Source: JAKOUL01 sp035378845
GTDB lineage: Bacteria; Dictyoglomota; Dictyoglomia; Dictyoglomales; Dictyoglomaceae
Direction: 5' to 3'
Assembly: GCA_035378845.1 (NCBI GenBank)
Contig: DAOSUP010000001.1
Location: forward strand, 62,001-126,000
Length of the DNA: 64,000 nucleotides
Positions 34,815-43,193 of the stretch are shown here, one piece after another (position 1 is the first letter of the stretch; each line of letters begins with the position of its first letter). The notes below the pieces were generated by a model. That model ran no database searches. It worked only from the letters and a program-made list of their open reading frames with translations, and was not told where the DNA came from. The position numbers and the translations under genes were made by a program.

Positions 34815-35910
34815 TTTTTTTCTCTCCTCTCTTTAAAGATGTATTTTTAATAAAAGGAGTCTTAACTACTTTTGCCTTTAATAATTTTTCTCTAATCTTT
34901 ATTTTTATCTCATCCGAATCTATCTCTCCATAGATATATCCCATTCCTATACCTTTTTTAAGTATAGGAGAGAAATTACCACTTGTTACATATCCAATTT
35001 TTTCTTCTTTATTATTGTAGATCTCGTATCCTTGTCTTGGAACACTATTTTCTAAAAGTTCAAAGGCTATTAAAAATTTTTCTTTTCTATCCTTCTTCTC
35101 TATTAAGGCATCTTTTCCTATAAAATCTCTATTTTTATTGAGTTTTACTACCCAATCTAAATTAGCCTCCCATGGAGTAGTATTCTCATCTATTTCATGT
35201 CCATATAGTGGATAGCCCATCTCTAATCTTAAGGTATCCCTTGCCCCTAAACCACAAGGTACAACATTCTCTTCTTTTACAAGATAAATAAAGATCTCTC
35301 CTGCCTTTTTAGGAGAAATGACAATCTCAAAACCATCTTCTCCAGTATAGCCTGTTCTTGAGATAATGGCTTCTTCGCCAAATATCTTTCCTGTGGAAAA
35401 ATGATAATATTTTATAGAATTTAAAGAGATGTCAGTAATCTTTTGGAGAATCTCTTCTGATTTAGGACCTTGTAATGCCATAAGCATTAATGAGGAAGTT
35501 ATATCTTCAATCTCAATATTATCAGGTTTATATTTATTTAACCATGAAATGATCTTCTCTGTGTTAATGGCGTTTACTACTAAGAAGAAGTTCTCTTCGC
35601 TAAGCATATATACAATAATATCATCCATGATAGTACCATTCGGAGTTAATATAAGAGAATACTGAGCTTTTCCAGGATATAGTTTGTAAATATCATTAGA
35701 AGTTATATATTGAAGAAAGTCATGGACATTTTTCCCTGAAATAAGGATTCTTCCCATATGGGAGATATCAAATATACCTGCTAAATTTCTTACTGCAAGA
35801 TGCTCTTTTAAAATACTAGAATACTCTAAAGGCACCCACCAGCCTGCGAATTCAAAAAATTTTGCACTTACAATTTTATGCTCCTTTTCTAAAGGGAGCA
35901 TCTTTAACAT
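34804..35910 (-). CDS. gcvT: Glycine cleavage system T protein (aminomethyltransferase)
   Basis: Moves the aminomethyl carbon from GcvH to tetrahydrofolate, releasing ammonia. 368 residues with 'FAGWWVPLEYSS', 'GIFDISHMGRI' (about residue 44), 'SRTGYTGEDGFEI' (about residue 191), 'GLGARDTLRLEMGYPLYGHEID' (about residue 223) and 'GYVTSGNFSPIL'. ATG 35910 is favoured by AAGGAG (35925-35920) at 9 nt. It is the first gcv gene, after hup and a GC-rich hairpin. There is no glycine riboswitch in the 71-bp gap. Confidence 0.97.
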   Translation of the reverse strand: MLKMLPLEKEHKIVSAKFFEFAGWWVPLEYSSILKEHLAVRNLAGIFDISHMGRILISGKNVHDFLQYITSNDIYKLYPGKAQYSLILTPNGTIMDDIIVYMLSEENFFLVVNAINTEKIISWLNKYKPDNIEIEDITSSLMLMALQGPKSEEILQKITDISLNSIKYYHFSTGKIFGEEAIISRTGYTGEDGFEIVISPKKAGEIFIYLVKEENVVPCGLGARDTLRLEMGYPLYGHEIDENTTPWEANLDWVVKLNKNRDFIGKDALIEKKDRKEKFLIAFELLENSVPRQGYEIYNNKEEKIGYVTSGNFSPILKKGIGMGYIYGEIDSDEIKIKIREKLLKAKVVKTPFIKNTSLKRGEKKNVS

Positions 35911-35938
35911 AGTTATAAACTCCTTATTGAAAGATGTT

Positions 35939-35972
35939 CCGGGCTGGAAGAATTTCTCCCAGCCCGGTTTTT
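35939..35972 (+). terminator. GC-rich hairpin between hup and gcvT, T-run on the opposite strand
   Basis: CCGGGCTGG (35939-35947) pairs perfectly with CCAGCCCGG (35959-35967) around an 11-nt loop. Five T residues follow on the + strand (35968-35972), whereas hup and gcvT are read from the complement, where the stem is followed only by AACATCTTTC. It may terminate antisense transcripts, or serve as a T-poor terminator or mRNA-end stabiliser for hup. Confidence 0.6.
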
Positions 35973-35981
35973 AGTCTGTCC

Positions 35982-36257
35982 TTACTTCTTTACAGCTTCA
36001 CGAAGTTCTTTTCCAGCGCGAAATACTGGAACTTTTGTGGCTGGAATTTTTATTACTTCTTGTGTACGAGGATTTCTTCCTGTTCTAGCTGCTCTTTTCC
36101 TTACAGAGAAGGTTCCAAACCCCACAAATTGTACTGTATCCCCCTTAGACAAAGCCTCAGTGATAGTTTCAAGTACTGCATTAACGACTTTTGTTGCTTC
36201 TTTCTTCGTGATTTTTGACTTTTCGGCTACTTTGGCAATGAATTCTGCCTTCTTCAT
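35982..36257 (-). CDS. hup: DNA-binding protein HU
   Basis: 91 residues of the bacterial HU/IHF fold: 'MKKAEFIAKVAEKSKITKKEA' start, 'QFVGFGTFSVRKRAARTGRNPRT' arm and 'KVPVFRAGKELREAVK' end. It coats and bends DNA in the nucleoid. AAAGGGGGTGA lies upstream of the ATG. It is separated from gcvT by the hairpin and from mazG by 41 nt. Confidence 0.97.
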   Translation of the reverse strand: MKKAEFIAKVAEKSKITKKEATKVVNAVLETITEALSKGDTVQFVGFGTFSVRKRAARTGRNPRTQEVIKIPATKVPVFRAGKELREAVKK

Positions 36258-36298
36258 CCTTCTTCACCCCCTTTCTTTAATAGGGTATATTTTAAAAT

Positions 36299-37075
36299 TT
36301 ATGAAGTTTTCGAAAGTTCCCAAAGTTGATCAAGATCTTCTAAATTCAGATCTTTCCAATTTTTTCCTGATTCTTTGACTTTTTCCTCAATAAATTTGAA
36401 TCTTTTTATAAATTTTCTATTTGTTTTCCTCAAAGCAGACTCTGGTTCAATATCTAAATGCCTTGCTATGTTTACTATAGAAAACAACAAATCCCCAATT
36501 TCTTCCTCTATTTTTTCTTTCTCTGAGGTTTCTATTGCTTCTTCAAGTTCTTTTATCTCCTCATATATCTTAGGAATGACATCTGTAGTCTCTTTCCAGT
36601 CAAAACCTACATGAGATACCTTTTCTTGTATTCTGAAGGAAGAAAGAAGAGCAGGCATGTTATTAGGGATGCCATCTAAAATCCCCTTCCCATTATCCTC
36701 ACTACTTTTTATTGTTTCCCAATTTGTCAAAATATCCTTTACCTCTTTTACCTTTATATCTCCAAAAACATGTGGATGTCTTATTATTAATTTATTTTTT
36801 AGATCTCTACATACATCTGCAAAGCTAAACCTATCTTCTTCTGCTGCCATAATGCTTTGCATTAAAATATGTAATAAAACATCTCCAAGTTCTTCTCTTA
36901 TTTTTTGGGCATCATTTTCCTCTAATCCTTCTATAAGCTCATAAGATTCTTCTAAAAAGTAAGGTGCAAGTGATTGAGGAGTTTGTTCTTGATCCCAAGG
37001 GCACTCTTTTCTTACTTTCTCTACAACCGAGAAAAGATCTATAAATTCTTTAGATATCTTTTCTTTATTGTCCAT
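36299..37075 (-). CDS. mazG: Nucleoside triphosphate pyrophosphohydrolase MazG
   Basis: Hydrolyses (d)NTPs to monophosphates, cleaning the nucleotide pool. 258 residues with two MazG folds: 'FLEESYELIEGLEENDAQKIREELGDVLLHI' split over residues 40-75 holds the first ExxE-ExxD metal motif, and 'EIKELEEAIETSE' with 'EEEIGDLLFSIVN' (about residues 180-210) the second. 'CPWDQEQTPQSL' near residue 20 is the family signature. The transcript starts at an extended -10 about 40 nt upstream. Confidence 0.95.
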   Translation of the reverse strand: MDNKEKISKEFIDLFSVVEKVRKECPWDQEQTPQSLAPYFLEESYELIEGLEENDAQKIREELGDVLLHILMQSIMAAEEDRFSFADVCRDLKNKLIIRHPHVFGDIKVKEVKDILTNWETIKSSEDNGKGILDGIPNNMPALLSSFRIQEKVSHVGFDWKETTDVIPKIYEEIKELEEAIETSEKEKIEEEIGDLLFSIVNIARHLDIEPESALRKTNRKFIKRFKFIEEKVKESGKNWKDLNLEDLDQLWELSKTS

Positions 37076-37117
37076 CCTTCTTTCTCTCTATCTTTTGAAA
37101 ATATGATTTTCAGTAAA

Positions 37118-37126
37118 ATTATAGCA
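37118..37126 (-). promoter_or_regulatory. Extended -10 promoter for mazG-hup
   Basis: The complement reads TGCTATAAT, a perfect TGnTATAAT. A partial -35 (TTGCTT, 37145-37140) lies 16 bp upstream. The start should be near 37111, 35 nt before the mazG ATG. The rest of the 147-bp gap holds only a weak AT-rich inverted repeat. Confidence 0.62.
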
Positions 37127-37222
37127 TCAAGTTATAAAAAAGCAAGTATACGCCGAAGTTTTTCTTAAAAGTTTATCCAAAGATAAGAAAATTGCTGCTT
37201 TCTCTAAAGATAGATTTTAGAA

Positions 37223-38293
37223 CTATTCATCAGTCTTTGGAAGAGGAGTTCTTGCTTCTTTTCGGTAGAAGACTTGTTGAATTTGTACTAATTTTCTCCA
37301 AATTCTCATCCATATATCTTTATCAGAGAAGTCTTTTTCTATCTTTGCTTTATTTAATTCTTCTTCAAGCCATTGTGAAAATACCTTACTTTTTTTGTTA
37401 TAAAGTAACCTATCTTCTATCTCTGTTTTTGCCTGAAGATATGGAGTAGTATATGCTTCTTTTATTTCAGTTACTTTAGTAATATAGTAATATCCGTCTT
37501 CTGTCTTTATAGGCTTACTTATCTGATTAAGAGGTAATGTAAATGTAATTTTTTCTACTTCTTCTGGAAGTTCTCCAATAGATACGTATCCTAATTCCCC
37601 ACCACTATCTTTTGTAGTAATGTCTTCAGAGTATTTCTTGGCTGCATCAGTAAAGGTAATCTTATTACTTATTAACTCGTTATATACTTCGTTTGCCTTT
37701 TTCTCGTCTTTTAATACAATAGAATAAACTTTAAACTGTTTTGGATGTTCAAATAATTGTATATTTTCCTCGTAATATTTTTTTGTCTCTGTCTCTGTTA
37801 CCCTTTCATCTTTTCCAATCACATCTATGAGTTTATTAGCAAGTAAATTCTTCTTAATTTCTTCTCTAAAGGTGTTTCTATCAAGTCCATATTGAGCAAG
37901 GGCAAGCTCAAATTGTAATGTGGATGGAAATTCTTTTTCTATGTCCTTTAATGTGGAGTCTACCTCCTTATTTGAGATGCTAATTCCTCTTTTTTTAGCC
38001 TCAGCCTCAACAATTTTCCATTGGGCTAAGTCATTGATCGTTTCTTCTTTGACCCTTGATAATAGTTTTTGCCCATCAGTAGTGGTAAAATCTATATTAA
38101 ACATAATAGAATACTGATCTTTCATAAAGTTTAGCCTATCTTTATATTCTTGTCTACTTACAGGTATCCCATTTACTTTGATTACTGGATAGTTTTTCAT
38201 CTGATGGTACACAATACCTACAAATCCTGCTGATAAAACAAAAATGACTGCAAAAACAACAAAAATAGTTTTAAGGACACTTTTTCCACTCAT
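37223..38293 (-). CDS. Membrane-anchored parvulin-type peptidyl-prolyl isomerase (PrsA/SurA-like)
   Basis: 356 residues with one N-terminal membrane segment (about residues 7-29), no lipobox, then a SurA-N-like helical region and one parvulin domain at about residues 175-275: 'FKVYSIVLKDEKKANEVY', 'ITFTDAAKKYSEDITTKDSGGELGYV' in two parts, 'GYYYITKVTEIK'. It likely folds exported proteins at the outer face of the inner membrane. GAGGTGA lies before the ATG, and an extended -10 promoter precedes it. The Lys/Glu-rich C-terminal tail is less conserved. Confidence 0.88.
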   Translation of the reverse strand: MSGKSVLKTIFVVFAVIFVLSAGFVGIVYHQMKNYPVIKVNGIPVSRQEYKDRLNFMKDQYSIMFNIDFTTTDGQKLLSRVKEETINDLAQWKIVEAEAKKRGISISNKEVDSTLKDIEKEFPSTLQFELALAQYGLDRNTFREEIKKNLLANKLIDVIGKDERVTETETKKYYEENIQLFEHPKQFKVYSIVLKDEKKANEVYNELISNKITFTDAAKKYSEDITTKDSGGELGYVSIGELPEEVEKITFTLPLNQISKPIKTEDGYYYITKVTEIKEAYTTPYLQAKTEIEDRLLYNKKSKVFSQWLEEELNKAKIEKDFSDKDIWMRIWRKLVQIQQVFYRKEARTPLPKTDE

Positions 38294-38341
38294 TTCTTCA
38301 CCTCATATTTCAAGATTTTTTAAAAACAAATCTAGTAGCGA

Positions 38342-38350
38342 TTATAACAC
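38342..38350 (-). promoter_or_regulatory. Extended -10 promoter for the parvulin-type isomerase
   Basis: The complement reads TGTTATAAT, a perfect TGnTATAAT, lying 4 nt past the end of mfd. No good -35 is visible. The start should be near 38335, about 41 nt before the ATG. Confidence 0.6.
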
Positions 38351-38354
38351 AATT

Positions 38355-41300
38355 TTAGTTGATGTTGGAGAGATCATAAAGAAAATCAAATATAAATTCC
38401 CCCTTCTTTTTGAAATTGCCTTTTGGAAGTGTTAATATTTTCTCTTTTTCCCCTTTATAAGTGAATTTTACATTATTTTCTGTGATCTCAATTTTTGCTA
38501 TATTTAATTGCTCACCTAAGAACTTTATCTTTGCAAATAAAAAAAGGTCTTCTACTTTTTCTGGAATAGGTCCATATATATCTTCCATTTCTTTTTGTAT
38601 CTCTTCTATTTCTTTGAGGTCTTCTATGCTTACTAACTTTTGATAGAAATAAATTCTGTCACTACTTTGAGGTATATATTCCTCGGGAATAGTTACAGAA
38701 TAAGGATGAGTAATTTTGCAATTTGTTTTATCTCTATGTTTTTCATTTTTTAACTCGGAGATTGCCTCTTCTAATAGTTGAAGATATAAATAGAAGCCTA
38801 CAGAATTAATATGTCCATGCTGTTCTTTTCCTAAGATTTTTCCTGCTCCACGAATCTCTAAATCTCTTAATGCAAGTCTGACACCAGATCCGAGACTTGA
38901 AAACTCTTTTAATGCCTCAAGTCTCTTTATACTTTCTGCAGAAAGTTTTTTGATAGGAGCATGTAAAAAATAAGCATATGCTTGTTTATCTGCTCTTCCA
39001 ATTCTTCCACGAAGTTGATAGAGTTGTGCAAGCCCCATATGTTCTGCATTTTCTACAAATAAAGTATTAGCATTAGGTACGTCAATACCAGATTCTATTA
39101 TGGTTGTGGAGATAAGGACATCTATTTTCCCATCGTAAAAGTCGCCCATTATTTTGGTTAATTCTTCATCATCCATTTTTCCATGAGCTATTCCGTATGT
39201 TGCTTCTGGAACTAATTCGGAGAGAAAGGCTTTTACTATTTCAAGACGTGATATATCATTGCATACATAATAGACTTGTCCGCCTCTTTCAAGCTCTCTT
39301 CTTATTCCCTCTTGTATAACCTGAGGATTATATTCCAACACAAAAATCTGAATAGGAAGTCTATTTTCTGGTGGAGTTTCAAGGATGGAAAACTCTCTTA
39401 TACCAGCAAGAACCATTGAGAGAGTTCTTGGTATTGGGGTCGCTGATAAATAAAGAATATCAATGCCTGGGTATTTCTTTTTAAATCCTTCTTTTTGTAA
39501 TACGCCAAATCTATGTTCCTCATCTACTATAATAAGACCCAGATCTTTAAATTGTACATCTCTTTGCAAAATCCTATGCGTGCCAATGATTATATCAATT
39601 TCACCCTTTTTAAGACCTTCTAAAATTCTTTTTTGTTCAACTTTTGGTTTCAACCTACTTAGTATCTCTACTTTTACAGGAAAGACTTCAAGCCTTTCTT
39701 TGAAAACTCGCCAGTGTTGATATGCAAGAATTGTGGTGGGTACAAGAATAGCCACTTGCTTTCCGTCAAGTACGGCTTTAAAACTTGCTCTTAACGCAAG
39801 TTCTGTCTTTCCAAATCCTACATCCCCAATAAGGACTCTCTCCATAGGTTTTGAGGTTTCCATATCTTTCTTAATTTCTGTCAATGCTTTAATTTGATCT
39901 TCGGTTTCTATATAAGGAAAACTTGCTTCTAATTCTTCCTGAAGTTCGTTATCTGGAGAAAAGGCAAATCCCTCTTCAATTTCTCTTTGAGCATACATCT
40001 TTAATAATTCTTCTGCTATTTCTTTTGCAGATTCCTTAACTCTTCTTTTTGTTTCTTCCCATTGTTTTGTTTCTAATCTACTTATAATAGGAGGTTCTGG
40101 AGAAGAAGAGATATATCTCTGAATAAGATGCATCTCTTCTAAAGGAACATATAAGAAGCTATTATTGGCATACTCTACCGCAATAAATTCCTGGACGTTG
40201 TTTTCTATCTGAAGCTTCTTTAATCCTCTAAATATTCCAATTCCATAATTTACATGTACTACGTAGTCACCATCTTTAAGAAAGGAGAGATCCTTAGGTT
40301 TGAGCCCTTTTTCTACTTTTGGTATTTTCCTTCTCCTTCTGCTTCCAAATATTTCATGGTCAGTAAGTACAACAATCTTTTCTTTTTCCCAGATAAATCC
40401 TTCTTTTAATTTTTCTCCTAAGAGGTATTTTATATTCAGATCTTTGAGTCTTGTTCTAAGAATCTCTTGATGCTCGGAGGATATGTATATTTCCCATCCA
40501 TTTTCTATATATTCTTTTAAACTTTTTTCTAAAAACTCTCCTATACCTCTATATTGGGATGGAGAATAGAAAGAGAATGTAAGATCTGGCTCTTCTAAGT
40601 TGTGGAGATCTACATTTTGGAAATGAGAAAACTCCTCTAAGAGTTCGTCTCCTATGAAATAAATTTTTTCTTTTATCTTATCTTTTCTTATTTCAAACGT
40701 TTTTTCCCCTTTTTCTTCCCATTTTTCAAGAAGTATTTTAGCTTCATTTAAATCTTCAAATACTATGAGGGTATCTTTAGGAAGATAAGAAATAAAACTT
40801 GTTCTTTTCTCTAAACTTTTTGAAAACACTTTTTCTTCGTCCGATGGCTCTATAAGTTCATGTAAAGGTGTTAATATAAACCTTTCAATATTTCTGATGG
40901 ATTTTCTGTCCTCAAGATTAAAAAATCTCATAGAGGAGATTTCATCACCCAAAAATTCTACTCTTATAGGAAGCTCAGAAGTGACGGGATAGATATCTAC
41001 GATCCCTCCTCTAACCGCATACTCTCCTAACCCTTCTACATATCCAACTCTTTTATAATAGTTCTTTGCAAGAAAGTTTTCTAAGTAGTCTCTACCTATT
41101 TCCTTTCCAATCTCTAATATTAAAATTTCTGCGGAAAAAATCTCCTTAGGAAGTAGGGGATATATAAGAGATTTTAAAGAAGCAACTATAATAGGATTTT
41201 TCTTCAAAATTAATGTTGTTAAGGCTTTCAATCTTTGACCCTCAGTTTGATGAGATCTTAGAGGCTTTTCATAAGGGAAATGAAGAAAGGCAGGGAAGAT

Positions 41301-41516
41301 ATCTATATCTAAATCCTCAAAATCCTCCCAATAATTTAGGTTATCTTCTTCATTAGTGACCCAGAAAACAGGTTTTTTTATCTCTTTGAGAAGAGAAAGA
41401 AGGAGCGGATAGACTCCTTTATATAAGCCTTGAATCTTGACACTTTCATTCCTTAGAATTTTCTCTCTAAGAGTAAGAAAATCTTCACTTTTTAGAATTC
41501 TATTTATGAATGGCAT
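38355..41516 (-). CDS. mfd: Transcription-repair coupling factor Mfd
   Basis: Removes RNA polymerase stalled at lesions and recruits UvrA. 1053 residues: the N-terminal UvrB-like module ('EGLGEYAVRGGIVDIYP' near residue 160), the RNA-polymerase interaction domain ('GDYVVHVNYGIGIFRGLKKL' near residue 420), the helicase core with 'GDVGFGKTELALRASF' (about residue 565), DEEH in 'IIVDEEHRFGVLQK', 'LSATPIPRTL', and the C-terminal TRCF domain. It overlaps pth by 13 nt, forming a MEMO-pth-mfd transcript. pth-mfd pairing is common in Gram-positive genomes. Confidence 0.97.
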   Translation of the reverse strand: MPFINRILKSEDFLTLREKILRNESVKIQGLYKGVYPLLLSLLKEIKKPVFWVTNEEDNLNYWEDFEDLDIDIFPAFLHFPYEKPLRSHQTEGQRLKALTTLILKKNPIIVASLKSLIYPLLPKEIFSAEILILEIGKEIGRDYLENFLAKNYYKRVGYVEGLGEYAVRGGIVDIYPVTSELPIRVEFLGDEISSMRFFNLEDRKSIRNIERFILTPLHELIEPSDEEKVFSKSLEKRTSFISYLPKDTLIVFEDLNEAKILLEKWEEKGEKTFEIRKDKIKEKIYFIGDELLEEFSHFQNVDLHNLEEPDLTFSFYSPSQYRGIGEFLEKSLKEYIENGWEIYISSEHQEILRTRLKDLNIKYLLGEKLKEGFIWEKEKIVVLTDHEIFGSRRRRKIPKVEKGLKPKDLSFLKDGDYVVHVNYGIGIFRGLKKLQIENNVQEFIAVEYANNSFLYVPLEEMHLIQRYISSSPEPPIISRLETKQWEETKRRVKESAKEIAEELLKMYAQREIEEGFAFSPDNELQEELEASFPYIETEDQIKALTEIKKDMETSKPMERVLIGDVGFGKTELALRASFKAVLDGKQVAILVPTTILAYQHWRVFKERLEVFPVKVEILSRLKPKVEQKRILEGLKKGEIDIIIGTHRILQRDVQFKDLGLIIVDEEHRFGVLQKEGFKKKYPGIDILYLSATPIPRTLSMVLAGIREFSILETPPENRLPIQIFVLEYNPQVIQEGIRRELERGGQVYYVCNDISRLEIVKAFLSELVPEATYGIAHGKMDDEELTKIMGDFYDGKIDVLISTTIIESGIDVPNANTLFVENAEHMGLAQLYQLRGRIGRADKQAYAYFLHAPIKKLSAESIKRLEALKEFSSLGSGVRLALRDLEIRGAGKILGKEQHGHINSVGFYLYLQLLEEAISELKNEKHRDKTNCKITHPYSVTIPEEYIPQSSDRIYFYQKLVSIEDLKEIEEIQKEMEDIYGPIPEKVEDLFLFAKIKFLGEQLNIAKIEITENNVKFTYKGEKEKILTLPKGNFKKKGEFIFDFLYDLSNIN

Positions 41517-42082
41517 CTTCTGTTATATAACCTTTGAGCTGTTTCCCAGCCATCTTTTATTATAGTTTCTATAATCTCAGGTGATAATTTTATAATTTTA
41601 TCTATGATTTCTTTTTCTTCTTTTGTAAATTCACTTAGTACATAGCTTATTGTTAATTCTTTACTTTCTGGCTTACCAATACCAATTCTTAATCTATAAA
41701 AATCAGTGGTAGCTAATTCTGAGATTATAGATCTTATTCCATTATGACCACCATCTTTTCCGTCAAACCTTATTCTTAAAATTCCAGATGGTAAGTCAAG
41801 ATCATCTTGAATTATAAGAAGGTCCTTAGATTCTAATGGGTGCGCTTCTAAAAATTCTTTAACTCCTTTTCCACTCAGATTCATATAAGTCTGAGGTTTT
41901 ATAAGAAAAATTTTGGTTTCTATTATACTTCCAGATGAAATTAGATTTAATCCTACTTTTCTCCATGGATCAAACCTGAAATATTCTCTTAGATAGTCTA
42001 CAACCATAAAACCCACATTATGGCGGGTATTTAAATATTTTTCTTCAGGATTTCCTAAACCTACTATTGCTAAGCTTTTCAC
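41504..42082 (-). CDS. pth: Peptidyl-tRNA hydrolase
   Basis: Recycles peptidyl-tRNA dropped from ribosomes. 192 residues with 'IVGLGNPEEKYLNTRHNVGF' (catalytic His in the NTRHNVG motif), 'KPQTYMNLSGKGV', 'IIQDDLDLPSGILRI' and 'GGHNGIRSII'. It starts inside the stop of the MEMO-like gene (4-nt overlap) and is followed by mfd. Confidence 0.96.
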   Translation of the reverse strand: MKSLAIVGLGNPEEKYLNTRHNVGFMVVDYLREYFRFDPWRKVGLNLISSGSIIETKIFLIKPQTYMNLSGKGVKEFLEAHPLESKDLLIIQDDLDLPSGILRIRFDGKDGGHNGIRSIISELATTDFYRLRIGIGKPESKELTISYVLSEFTKEEKEIIDKIIKLSPEIIETIIKDGWETAQRLYNRRCHS

Positions 42083-42891
42083 GTCTCTTTTGGAAATATG
42101 ATCCCAGCGTAGCCAACTACTGCAGAGTAATCTCTTGTTATATCCCCAGAGGTTTTGTGATCTACTAATAAGCCTCTTTTAGCTCCTAAGGCTTTAACTA
42201 CCATAATAGTGATTGCAATAGGTCCAGCCCCACAAATAGAGATATCTTTTTCTCTTACTCTTTTCAAAAATTCTTCTTCATTAAGATCAAGAATGGATTC
42301 AATAGCATAGAGATCTTTTTCTTTTACTGACTGTTGGGGTTCGTAATGACAAAAATCAGAGCTTGCAATAATTAATACATCTGTCTCTACCTGGGAGATA
42401 GCTTTTTCTATTGCTGTCCCCAAATCTCTGAGGATTGGAAGTCTATAATCTGCTACAGTTATAGGTACTATCTTAAAATCTTTCTTTAGAAATTGTAAGA
42501 AAGGTAATTGAACTTCTATAGCATGTTCAGGGGTATGAGCAGAAGGATCTTCTCTTAAATATTCAGAATATTCTAAAATTAGATCAGAAAGCTCTTCATC
42601 TATATTTATATCTCCTAAAGGAGTACTCCATATACCCTTCCTAAAAATTGCTGCAGGAGCACCAAAGCCATTATGATTAGGACTTAAAATTATTATTTTT
42701 TCAGGAGTGTTTATTTTTGAATAGACTGCTCCTGCTGTCCAACCTGAATAAATATATCCTGCATGAGGCACTATACACCCGTAGACAGGAGTAGGGTCTA
42801 TCCCTTTAATGAAGTTACTTAGTAACTTCATTAGTTCTTCTCTATTTGCAGGATAAAAATATCCTGCAAAATGTGATAATCTTCTCATCAT
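42079..42891 (-). CDS. MEMO-family protein (AmmeMemoRadiSam system protein B)
   Basis: 270 residues of the MEMO fold, which resembles LigB-type dioxygenases: 'CIVPHAGYIYSGWTAGAVYSKI', 'ILSPNHNGFGAP', 'EHAIEVQLPFLQF', 'IASSDFCHYEPQ' and 'VGYAGIIFP' at the end. In many prokaryotes it accompanies an AMMECR1-domain protein and a radical SAM protein; neither is adjacent here. Function is unsettled. No ribosome binding site precedes the ATG, and a perfect -10 places the transcript start about 2 nt before it. Start alternatives are the tandem ATGs at 42891 and 42888. Confidence 0.9.
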   Translation of the reverse strand: MMRRLSHFAGYFYPANREELMKLLSNFIKGIDPTPVYGCIVPHAGYIYSGWTAGAVYSKINTPEKIIILSPNHNGFGAPAAIFRKGIWSTPLGDINIDEELSDLILEYSEYLREDPSAHTPEHAIEVQLPFLQFLKKDFKIVPITVADYRLPILRDLGTAIEKAISQVETDVLIIASSDFCHYEPQQSVKEKDLYAIESILDLNEEEFLKRVREKDISICGAGPIAITIMVVKALGAKRGLLVDHKTSGDITRDYSAVVGYAGIIFPKET

Positions 42892-42899
42892 ATGGTATA

Positions 42900-42905
42900 A
42901 TTATA
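42900..42905 (-). promoter_or_regulatory. -10 element for MEMO-pth-mfd, predicted leaderless transcript
   Basis: The complement reads TATAAT (42905-42900). Standard spacing puts the transcript start at an A (42893), only 2 nt before the first ATG. No -35 resembling TTGACA is visible. The upstream bases are GGT, not TGn. Confidence 0.5.
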
Positions 42906-42934
42906 ACCGATTTTTATAAAAATAATGAGACTTT

Positions 42935-42964
42935 TTAACAGAAGTTTAAAAAATCTTTTCTAAA
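42935..42964 (+). promoter_or_regulatory. Candidate promoter for rpmB and the V-ATPase operon
   Basis: TTAACA at 42935-42940, an 18-bp spacer, and TCTAAA at 42959-42964. The start would be near 42971 with a leader of about 29 nt containing AAGGGAGGAG. The -10 is imperfect, so this is a moderate call. Confidence 0.4.
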
Positions 42965-42999
42965 ATTAAACTTAGGATAAGAAGGGAGGAGTAAAAAAG

Positions 43000-43191
43000 A
43001 TGTCTAGAAAATGCGATATTTGTGGTAAAGGACCTTGGGTGGGTTTCCAAGTGAGCCATTCTCATCGCAGAACAAAGACAAGATGGCTTCCAAATCTTCA
43101 TAAAGTTAGAGCTGTAGTAAATGGCAAGGTAAAGACTATAAATGTTTGTACCAGATGTTTAAAGGCTGAGAAAGTACAAAAGGTTGTATAA
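43000..43191 (+). CDS. rpmB: 50S ribosomal protein L28
   Basis: 63 residues starting 'MSRKCDICGKGPWVGFQVSHSHRRTKTRW', written in its two L28 motifs, CDICGKGP and SHSHRRTKTRW. Four cysteines (CDIC and CTRC) form the zinc-ribbon C+ version of L28. GGGAGGAG lies upstream. It is the first gene before the V-ATPase operon, 2 nt from the next start. Confidence 0.96.
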   Translation: MSRKCDICGKGPWVGFQVSHSHRRTKTRWLPNLHKVRAVVNGKVKTINVCTRCLKAEKVQKVV

Positions 43192-43193
43192 CT

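Noticed and set aside
35911..35981. Glycine riboswitch before gcvT
   Set aside because: The 71-bp gap contains only a hairpin and a ribosome binding site; a glycine aptamer needs about 100 nt or more and its conserved bases are absent.
37203..37221. TCTAAA/TTTAGA inverted repeat after the parvulin gene
   Set aside because: Six A/T-rich base pairs without a T-run on the relevant strand; too weak for a terminator.
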